A stretch of 5,243 bases of DNA from an uncultured Variovorax sp. (GTDB lineage: Bacteria > Pseudomonadota > Gammaproteobacteria > Burkholderiales > Burkholderiaceae_C): positions 1 to 5,243 of the forward strand of contig CAIQMJ010000824.1 of assembly GCA_903872875.1 (NCBI GenBank), written 5' to 3'. The notes beneath the pieces are model-generated. The model did no database searches. It saw only the letters and a list, made by a program, of their open reading frames with translations, and had not been told where the DNA came from. Positions 1-4,518 of the stretch are shown here, piece by piece. The stretch's first letter is position 1; the number at the start of each line of letters is the position of its first letter. A program made the position numbers and the translations under genes.

Positions 1-49
1 CGACAACCCCAAAAAAATGCGCGTCGGCCAGACTTTGAATCTACCGTGA
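1..49 (+). CDS. C-terminal end of a LysM-like domain protein (partial)
   Basis: Only the last 15 codons are present, read in the frame starting at base 2 and ending with TGA at 47-49. They encode DNPKKMRVGQTLNLP. The pattern Asn-Pro followed by basic residues, Val-Gly-Gln, Leu and a final hydrophobic-Pro is how many LysM peptidoglycan-binding domains end. This suggests an envelope protein with a C-terminal LysM repeat. The gene is in the same direction as the next one, with 13 nt between the stop and the next start, so the two are probably co-transcribed. So short a fragment cannot fix the function: a different protein with a similar tail is possible. Confidence 0.55.
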   Translation, partial: DNPKKMRVGQTLNLP

Positions 50-62
50 CGGCCGTTTTCCT

Positions 63-857
63 GTGACCGCGCGCCTGACCTTTGTTCTGATTGCGGCCTT
101 CTGGGTGACCATGAACGTGCTGCTCTGGCGCACGGAATTCGGTTCCCACGGCGGCGACACGCCGGTGCCGCTGGCGCTGGTCTGGCGCAAGATTCTGACC
201 GCGCCGGACGCCTCTTCCCTGAGCGTTTTCCAGAACGGCCAGCGCACCGGCTACTGCGAATTTTCCACCAGTGTCGGCCAGGAAATGGCCACGCTCGACG
301 CCGATGCGCCACCGCCGGAGGGCCTGGTCGCGCGCGCCGGTTATCAGATTCATCTCGCGGGCAATTTCTCCCTCGGCGACGTCACCAACCGGTTGAAATT
401 CGACGGTCGCGCCAGCTTTCTCAACACCCGCCAGTGGCGCGAACTGAGCCTCAAAATCACCTTGCGTTCGGCGGTGATCGAGCTGCATTCCCTGGCGACC
501 AACGAAACGGTCCACGTCAAAATCACCAACGCCGGCGAAGCGATGGCGCGGGAGGTCAAATTCAGCGAACTGCAAAACCCGGAAGCACTGATCCGCGCGT
601 TTGTCGGCGATTTTGCCGGCGGCCTGCTGGCCAACCTGGAATTATCCGCCTTGCCGTCCGCCGCGTCCGCCGCGCCGACCTGGACGGCCCGCCGCACGCG
701 CGTCCGCATCGGCACCGAGCCTGTGCCGGTTTACCAACTGGAAACCCGCCTGCTGGATCAGCCCATCGTCGTTGATGTCAGCACGCTGGGCGAAATTTTA
801 TTCGTGCAACTGCCCGGCCACCTCTCGGCGCGCATTGACGAATGGAGCCGACCATGA
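63..857 (+). CDS. Membrane-anchored protein of unknown function
   Basis: This 264-residue protein starts with GTG at 63. An in-frame stop at 36-38 leaves no earlier standard start, and no clear Shine-Dalgarno precedes it. Residues 5-22 (LTFVLIAAFWVTMNVLLW) form one hydrophobic segment after a short N-terminus with one Arg, fitting a signal anchor or uncleaved signal. The remaining roughly 240 residues look soluble and would lie outside the cytoplasm. They contain alternating hydrophobic and polar stretches suggesting beta strands, an Ala/Pro/Ser-rich patch near residues 195-206, and no catalytic motif I can name. I do not recognise a family. The gene follows a LysM-like protein and overlaps the ABC ATPase by ATGA, so it may be an accessory envelope component of that transporter; this is inference from position only. 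Confidence 0.8.
   Translation: MTARLTFVLIAAFWVTMNVLLWRTEFGSHGGDTPVPLALVWRKILTAPDASSLSVFQNGQRTGYCEFSTSVGQEMATLDADAPPPEGLVARAGYQIHLAGNFSLGDVTNRLKFDGRASFLNTRQWRELSLKITLRSAVIELHSLATNETVHVKITNAGEAMAREVKFSELQNPEALIRAFVGDFAGGLLANLELSALPSAASAAPTWTARRTRVRIGTEPVPVYQLETRLLDQPIVVDVSTLGEILFVQLPGHLSARIDEWSRP
844..847 (+). promoter_or_regulatory. Ribosome binding site deciding the ABC ATPase start
   Basis: GGAG lies six nt before the ATG at 854. It supports that start over the in-frame ATG at 842, which would add only Met-Glu-Pro-Thr and itself overlaps this site. Confidence 0.6.
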
Positions 858-1579
858 TTGAACTCGACCATCTCGTCAAAAAGTTCGGCGACCTCACAGC
901 CGTCAACGATGTTTCGCTCACCATCCAGCGCGGCGAATTCTTCGCCATGCTCGGCCCCAATGCCGCCGGCAAAACCACCACCATCAAGCTGCTCGCCGGC
1001 TTGATCAAACCCAATGCGGGTGCGGCGCGCATCTGCGGTTTTGACATTCAGACCCAACCGCTCGAAGCGCGGCAACGGCTCGCCTACGTTCCCGACTTTC
1101 CCTTTCTTTACGATAAGCTGACCGCGAAGGAATTTTTCCGGTTCACCGGCCAGTTATTTCATCTCGACGCCGCGCGCATTGAAAAAAACGCGCAGGAACT
1201 CATTGCCCGCTTTAACCTGGGCGACTATGCCGACCGCGCGCTCGAAGGTTTGTCGCACGGCACGCGGCAGCGCGTCGCCATCGTGTCCGCGCTGCTGCAC
1301 GACCCGGAAGTGTTCGTGATTGATGAACCAATGGTCGGCCTGGACCCGCAGCACGCGCGCATCGTGAAGGACGTTTTGAAGGAATGCTCGCTGGCGGGCA
1401 TGACCGTGCTGGTGTCCACGCATCAACTGAGTATCGCCGAGGAGATGGCCGACCGCATCGGCATCATTCATGGCGGCAAACTAATCGCCGTCGGCACGCG
1501 CGACGAGCTGCGGAAACAAAGCGGTGCATCTGGCGCGCTGGAGGAAATTTTCCTCTCGCTGACTGCGGAGGCGAAATAA
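854..1579 (+). CDS. ABC transporter ATP-binding protein
   Basis: This 241-residue nucleotide-binding subunit hydrolyses ATP at the cytoplasmic face to drive a membrane partner. All core motifs are present: Walker A GPNAAGKT (34-41), signature LSHGT (133-137), Walker B VFVIDE with catalytic Glu158, D-loop GLDP (162-165) and switch His190 in VSTH. The Q-loop reads YVPD, with Asp81 where Gln is usual; I recall similar Asp/Glu variants in EcsA-like ABC-2 ATPases, so this need not be inactivating. Length and single-domain layout fit ABC-2 type exporters. The start at 854 overlaps the upstream stop (ATGA) and has GGAG six nt before it, implying translational coupling. No permease gene follows: the next gene is convergent, so the partner must be elsewhere or lost at the junction described below. 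The substrate cannot be told. Confidence 0.93.
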   Translation: MIELDHLVKKFGDLTAVNDVSLTIQRGEFFAMLGPNAAGKTTTIKLLAGLIKPNAGAARICGFDIQTQPLEARQRLAYVPDFPFLYDKLTAKEFFRFTGQLFHLDAARIEKNAQELIARFNLGDYADRALEGLSHGTRQRVAIVSALLHDPEVFVIDEPMVGLDPQHARIVKDVLKECSLAGMTVLVSTHQLSIAEEMADRIGIIHGGKLIAVGTRDELRKQSGASGALEEIFLSLTAEAK

Positions 1580-1584
1580 TTTTC

Positions 1585-1652
1585 GTAGCAGCCAACGTGA
1601 GGAGGCTCAAACTTCTTCAAACCAGAATGAACCGCCTTACGTCGGCTGCTAC
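1585..1652. repeat. Imperfect inverted repeat between convergent genes, possible bidirectional terminator
   Basis: Two 24-nt arms, 1585-1608 and 1629-1652, are complementary at 20 of 24 positions, including an outermost perfect run of nine (GTAGCAGCC / GGCTGCTAC), around a 20-nt loop. The repeat starts five nt after the ABC ATPase stop and includes the aminotransferase stop codon (1649-1651 on the minus strand). It could form a long hairpin in either transcript and so end both convergent genes, although no T-run follows the stem. Its size and symmetry also fit a dispersed intergenic repeat family (a REP/MITE-like palindrome), but this window holds only one copy. Confidence 0.7.
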
Positions 1653-2833
1653 TTGACCAAATTCTGCACATGCCGCTCGATGCGGTTGCTCGCCTCGATG
1701 AGCTGTTCGTAGCTCGTCGCGAAGCACGCGCGGCAGAAACCTTTGCCGTTTTCACCAAAGGCTGAACCGGGAACAATCGCCACTTTCTCCGCCTGCAACA
1801 AACCGATGGCGAAATCTTTTTCCGGCAGGCCGGTTTTGCTGATGTCCGGGAACGCGTAGAACGAGCCGCGCGGCAGGTGGCATTTCAAACCGATTTCATT
1901 GAACCGGCGCACGATGAAGTCGCGGCGGCGATGATACTGGTCACGCATTTTTTTCATCTCGTCTTCGCCGTGCGCGAGCGCTTCGATGGCGGCGTCCTGT
2001 GCGATGATGGACGCGCAGAGCATCGAGTATTGATGCACCTTCATCATCGCCTCGATGAGCGCCGCCGGGCCGCACGCGTAGCCGATGCGCCAGCCCGTCA
2101 TCGCATAGGTCTTGGAGACGCCATTGATCGCCAGCGTGCGGTCCCGCAGCTGCGGCGCCACGCCCAGCAGATGCACGCGCTCGGCGTCGTCGTAGCGGAT
2201 GTGCTCGTAGATGTCGTCGGTCATCACCATCACCTGCGGATGGCGCATCAGCACTTCGGCCAGCGCGCGGTAGTCGCCGGCGGTGTAGCAGGCGCCGGTC
2301 GGATTGCTCGGCGAATTGACGATCAGCCAGCGCGTCTTCGGCGTGATGGCCGCGTCCAGCTGCGCGGGCGTGAGCTTGAAGCCCTGCGACTCCGGGCAGG
2401 GCAGGGTGACGGGCACGCCGTCGCAGGCCAGCACCATGTCGGGGTACGACACCCAGTACGGCGCCGGAATCAGCACCTCGTCGCCCGGCTCCAGCGTGAC
2501 GGCCAGCGCGTTGTAGATCGCGCTCTTGGCGCCGCTGGTCGCGATCACTTCGTTCATCGCATAGGTCAGGCCGTTCTCTCGCTGCAGCTTGGCGACGATC
2601 GCCTCGCGCAGTTCCACGGTGCCGGCCATCAGTGTGTAGCGCGTCGCGCCCTTGTCCATGGCGGCGGCGGCGGCCTGGCGGATGTGGGCGGGTGTGTCGA
2701 AGTCGGGCTCGCCGACCACGAGATTGACGATCGACTGGCCCTGGCGGCGCAGTTCGTTGGCGCGGTCGGCGGCCGAGGTGCTGGGCGAAGGCTTGATGCG
2801 CTGCACGCGGGCAGCGAGGCGGGAGGAGGTCAC
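1649..2833 (-). CDS. Class I/II PLP-dependent aminotransferase, apparent chimera of two genes
   Basis: This 394-residue fold-type I aminotransferase moves an amino group between an amino acid and a 2-oxo acid using pyridoxal phosphate in the cytoplasm. Seen motifs, numbered from the GTG at 2833: GEPDFDTP (41-48), SGAK (100-103), NSPSNPTG (173-180, PLP-contacting Asn177), DDIY (Asp206, Tyr209), SKTYAMTGWRIG with PLP Lys241 and phosphate-binding Arg249, and C-terminal Arg368 for substrate carboxylate. The length is normal for AspC-like enzymes. I chose GTG at 2833 because CAGGA stands seven nt upstream; a TTG at 2905 would add 24 residues of unlikely N-terminus. Up to Lys241 every lysine codon is AAG; afterwards seven of nine are AAA and G+C drops. 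The C-terminal half (MMKVHQYSMLCAS onwards) recalls the PatA/YugH-like subfamily, while the N-terminal half recalls proteobacterial AspC-like enzymes. The frame is intact, but this may not be a natural gene. Substrate specificity is not assignable. Confidence 0.85.
   Translation of the reverse strand: MTSSRLAARVQRIKPSPSTSAADRANELRRQGQSIVNLVVGEPDFDTPAHIRQAAAAAMDKGATRYTLMAGTVELREAIVAKLQRENGLTYAMNEVIATSGAKSAIYNALAVTLEPGDEVLIPAPYWVSYPDMVLACDGVPVTLPCPESQGFKLTPAQLDAAITPKTRWLIVNSPSNPTGACYTAGDYRALAEVLMRHPQVMVMTDDIYEHIRYDDAERVHLLGVAPQLRDRTLAINGVSKTYAMTGWRIGYACGPAALIEAMMKVHQYSMLCASIIAQDAAIEALAHGEDEMKKMRDQYHRRRDFIVRRFNEIGLKCHLPRGSFYAFPDISKTGLPEKDFAIGLLQAEKVAIVPGSAFGENGKGFCRACFATSYEQLIEASNRIERHVQNLVK
2040..2116. 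other. Probable junction between two genomic backgrounds
   Basis: Hand-counted G+C is 170/300 over 1741-2040 and 203/300 over 2101-2400. Lysine codon choice also switches between the AAG at 2111-2113 and the AAA pair at 1952-1957. The interval contains the PLP-lysine motif SKTYAMTGWRIGYA (2075-2116), one of the best conserved stretches of this enzyme family, where unrelated genomes can share enough identity to be joined. The exact breakpoint cannot be placed from the sequence alone. Confidence 0.65.
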
Positions 2834-2840
2834 GTGCGGT

Positions 2841-2845
2841 TCCTG
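2841..2845 (-). promoter_or_regulatory. Ribosome binding site of the aminotransferase
   Basis: On the minus strand CAGGA lies seven nt before the GTG at 2833. It decides for that start, because the longer TTG reading frame would be translated straight through it. Confidence 0.55.
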
Positions 2846-2925
2846 TGGTCCTGTGGAAGAGTGCGAAAGCAGGGCAAAGGTATGCGCAGGCACCCGATCG
2901 GCCAAGACGACTTCGGTCTGGTCGT

Positions 2926-2940
2926 ATAGGCAAGACTTAT
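2926..2940. promoter_or_regulatory. Predicted Nac-type operator ATA-N9-TAT
   Basis: The sequence ATAGGCAAGACTTAT is an exact match to ATA-N9-TAT, the half-site arrangement described for the Klebsiella regulator Nac, a close relative of the LysR protein encoded next to it. Its centre is about 80 nt before the LysR start and about 100 nt before the aminotransferase start, within the 179-nt divergent intergenic region (2834-3012). LysR proteins commonly bind such regions to control themselves and the divergent gene. A related copy lies at 3978-3992. A smaller inverted repeat, ACGAC-N9-GTCGT (2907-2925), directly abuts it. Binding is inferred. Confidence 0.55.
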
Positions 2941-2964
2941 GGTGCGCGGCGGCCCGTTGCCGGC

Positions 2965-2981
2965 GGCACGCTTTTGGTGCA
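2965..2981. promoter_or_regulatory. Weak NtrC-like inverted site
   Basis: GGCACG-CTTTT-GGTGCA matches the textbook NtrC pattern TGCACC-N5-GGTGCA at 10 of 12 specified positions. It ends only four nt before the sigma-54-like element at 2986, closer than the usual upstream activator position, so it may be chance in G+C-rich DNA. Confidence 0.25.
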
Positions 2982-2985
2982 ATTG

Positions 2986-3002
2986 CTGGCTTGGCTCTTG
3001 CA
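2986..3002 (+). promoter_or_regulatory. Possible sigma-54 (-24/-12) promoter element
   Basis: CTGGCTTGGCTCTTGCA keeps the invariant GG-N10-GC spacing (GG 2988-2989, GC 3000-3001) plus the flanking CTGGC and TTGCA of the sigma-54 consensus; the ACG part is absent. Klebsiella nac is known to be sigma-54 dependent, which makes the match suggestive. Against it, transcription would start near 3012, at the GTG itself, leaving the ribosome binding site outside the mRNA. Confidence 0.3.
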
Positions 3003-3003
3003 C

Positions 3004-3009
3004 AGGAGG
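3004..3009 (+). promoter_or_regulatory. Ribosome binding site of the LysR gene
   Basis: AGGAGG is a full Shine-Dalgarno sequence but sits only three nt from the GTG at 3013, shorter than usual. The start is nevertheless well supported by the protein, which begins MNLRRLKYFV as Nac-like regulators do. Confidence 0.55.
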
Positions 3010-3012
3010 AGA

Positions 3013-3981
3013 GTGAATCTCCGCCGCCTCAAGTACTTCGTGAAGATCGTGGACATCGGCAGCCTGACGCAGGCCGCCGAGGTGCTCTTCATCGCCCAGC
3101 CGGCGCTGAGCCAGCAGCTCGCCACGCTCGAAGGCGAGGTGCGGCAACAGCTGCTGGTGCGCACCAAGCGCGGCGTGACGCCAACCGAGGCCGGCAAGGT
3201 GCTGTACCGCCATGCGCAGATCATCCTGCGGCAGTGCGAGCAGGCACAGAGCGACATGGACGCCGCCGGGCGCGGGCTGTCGGGCCAGGTGTCGATCGGG
3301 CTGGCGCCCGGCACCGCGGCCGCGATGCTGGCCATGCCGCTGCTGCGCACGGTGCGCGCCCGCCACCCGGGCGTGCTCCTCTATCTCAACGAGAGCTACG
3401 GCACCACGCTGAGCGAGCTGATCATGAACGGCCGCATGGACATGGCCGTGCTCTACGGCAACAAGAACATCCATGGCCTGACCTTCCTGCCACTGCTGAG
3501 CGAGGAGCACTACCTGGTCGGCCCGGCGAGCCTGCCGAAGCCCGGCGATTCGGTGAGGCTCGCCGATCTGCGTTCGACCGAACTCTTCCTGCCGCGCCCC
3601 TACAACATCGTGCGCAAGCTGGTGAACGAGGCCTTCCAGCGCGCGGGCCTGGGCGCGCCGAACGTGGTGGCCGAGATCGAGTCGGCCATCACCCTGACCG
3701 CGGTCGTCGGCGACGGCCTCGGCGCGACCATCCTGCCGGCATCGATGGCGCGCGAGATGGTCAGCTCCAGCAATGCCTGGCAGAGCCGAATCGTCGAACC
3801 CACGGTCGAAGCGCCGCTCGCGTTGTGCCAATCCGACCACCTGCCGCTCTCCGAGCCGGCCCAGGCGGTCAAGGAGATCCTGCTGGAACTGGTCGGCGAC
3901 CTGCTCGGGGACGGCACCGACAAGACCGCGGCGCTGACATCCACCGCACACGCCACGCAGGGCGGACCGGCCGCGTCATAA
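3013..3981 (+). CDS. LysR-family transcriptional regulator, Nac-like
   Basis: This 322-residue DNA-binding regulator starts at GTG 3013; the open frame runs further upstream without family similarity. The winged helix-turn-helix covers about residues 1-60, with SLTQAAEVLFIAQPALSQQL at 18-37, followed by the linker helix (about 60-88) and an effector-binding domain from about 91 (GQVSIGLAPGTAA) to 293. The N-terminus and stretches such as RTKRGVTPTEAGKVLYRHA closely resemble Nac, the nitrogen assimilation regulator of Klebsiella (about 305 residues), as I recall it. The C-terminal tail after 293 is longer and low in complexity. All nine lysines use AAG. The gene lies divergent from the aminotransferase and 67 nt before the carrier gene, with ATA-N9-TAT sequences on both sides, so it probably controls itself and the carboxylase genes. 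Whether it answers to nitrogen status or a small effector is unknown; orthology to true nac is not proven, so I give no symbol. Confidence 0.92.
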   Translation: MNLRRLKYFVKIVDIGSLTQAAEVLFIAQPALSQQLATLEGEVRQQLLVRTKRGVTPTEAGKVLYRHAQIILRQCEQAQSDMDAAGRGLSGQVSIGLAPGTAAAMLAMPLLRTVRARHPGVLLYLNESYGTTLSELIMNGRMDMAVLYGNKNIHGLTFLPLLSEEHYLVGPASLPKPGDSVRLADLRSTELFLPRPYNIVRKLVNEAFQRAGLGAPNVVAEIESAITLTAVVGDGLGATILPASMAREMVSSSNAWQSRIVEPTVEAPLALCQSDHLPLSEPAQAVKEILLELVGDLLGDGTDKTAALTSTAHATQGGPAAS

Positions 3982-3992
3982 GGCCGCCTTAT
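3978..3992. promoter_or_regulatory. Second predicted Nac-type operator, a 15-nt palindrome
   Basis: ATAAGGCCGCCTTAT is a perfect palindrome apart from its centre base (arms ATAAGGC / GCCTTAT) and an exact ATA-N9-TAT. It agrees with the site at 2926-2940 at 10 of 15 positions, including the shared ending CTTAT. It overlaps the LysR stop codon (3979-3981), and its centre is 64 nt before the carrier protein start, a normal place for a LysR operator. A transcript hairpin is an alternative role, but the stem is short and no T-run follows. Confidence 0.5.
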
Positions 3993-4048
3993 CGCGGCAC
4001 AGCCATTCCGTCTTGGCTTGTTGGGCATGCGCTCGGTAACTTCGGGGC

Positions 4049-4504
4049 ATGGATCAGCAGCTCATCAAGTCACTCATCGACGCCATGGCGTCGTCGGACC
4101 TGTCCGAACTCGAGTTCAGCCAGGACGGCTGGACCTTGCGGCTGGCACGCGGCACGGCATTGCCTGCGCCGACGCCCGCTCCGGCGCATTCGGCAGTCGC
4201 CGCCGTTCGGCCCACGGCCGACGCAACCACGGTTGCTGAAGCCGTGGTTGCCGCGCCGCTGGATGCGGTGCCCCGCACGCTGGCCGCACCGCTCTACGGC
4301 GTGCTCCACCTGCGTCCGTCGCCGGACGAGCCGCCCTTCGTCCAGCTCGGCCAGCCGGTGCGCGCCGGCCAGACGCTGTGCGTGATCGAGGCGATGAAGG
4401 TCTTCAACGAGGTGCAGGCCACGCACGACGCCGTGGTGCAGGCGGTGCTCGCAGCCTCGGGACAGGAGGTCGACGCCGGCCAGCCCCTGTTCCGGTTCGC
4501 CTGA
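4049..4504 (+). CDS. accB: Biotin carboxyl carrier protein (AccB-type)
   Basis: This 151-residue protein carries biotin on Lys117 in the motif EAMK (114-117) and shuttles carboxyl groups from biotin carboxylase to a carboxyltransferase. It has the AccB layout: a short helical N-terminal region (MDQQLIKSLIDAMASSDLSE) to about 36, an Ala/Pro/Val-rich flexible linker (38-80), and a biotinyl domain (81-151) with the conserved GQ-V--GQTLCVIEAMK pattern. E. coli AccB is of similar length (156). The ATG at 4049 has no convincing Shine-Dalgarno, only GGGG one nt away. Biotin carboxylase follows after 14 nt, as in accBC operons. A dedicated LysR regulator next door suggests this is an accessory copy rather than the fatty acid synthesis gene; acetyl-CoA is therefore not a certain substrate. 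Confidence 0.9.
   Translation: MDQQLIKSLIDAMASSDLSELEFSQDGWTLRLARGTALPAPTPAPAHSAVAAVRPTADATTVAEAVVAAPLDAVPRTLAAPLYGVLHLRPSPDEPPFVQLGQPVRAGQTLCVIEAMKVFNEVQATHDAVVQAVLAASGQEVDAGQPLFRFA
4223..4251. repeat. 10-bp perfect inverted repeat inside the carrier linker
   Basis: The arms GCAACCACGG (4223-4232) and CCGTGGTTGC (4242-4251) are perfectly complementary around a 9-nt loop. They lie in the part of the gene encoding the flexible linker, where protein constraint is low. In RNA this would be a strong hairpin; no function is shown. Confidence 0.6.
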
Positions 4505-4508
4505 GCCC

Positions 4509-4513
4509 GGGAG
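4509..4513 (+). promoter_or_regulatory. Ribosome binding site of biotin carboxylase
   Basis: GGGAG lies five nt before the ATG at 4519, in the 14-nt gap after the carrier stop, supporting that start and co-translation. Confidence 0.6.
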
Positions 4514-4518
4514 CGCCC

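Noticed and set aside
1877..2929. A 350-codon open frame on the plus strand opposite the aminotransferase
   Set aside because: It is repetitive in Arg/Val/His and mirrors the codon bias of the true gene; all PLP motifs are on the other strand. Its extent across the junction reflects G+C content.
2845..3012. Extension of the LysR frame upstream to 2845
   Set aside because: The extra 56 residues are Arg-rich and unlike LysR N-termini; the AGGAGG and the MNLRRLKYF start at 3013 fit the family.
2830..3951. A 373-codon open frame on the minus strand opposite the LysR gene
   Set aside because: The composition is His/Arg/Gln rich with no recognisable motif, while the opposite strand encodes a clear LysR protein.
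3978..3992. Intrinsic terminator after the LysR gene
   Set aside because: The palindrome has a short stem and no following T-run, and its ATA-N9-TAT form fits an operator better.
4013..4041. Possible -35/-10 promoter (TTGGCT, 17 nt, GTAACT) for the carrier gene
   Set aside because: The -10 box is poor, and transcription would begin on the start codon; not strong enough to list as a feature.
2652..4385. A 577-codon open frame on the plus strand
   Set aside because: It runs antisense through the aminotransferase start and out of frame through LysR and accB, is Arg/Ala/Pro rich with no domain, and is a by-product of high third-position G+C.
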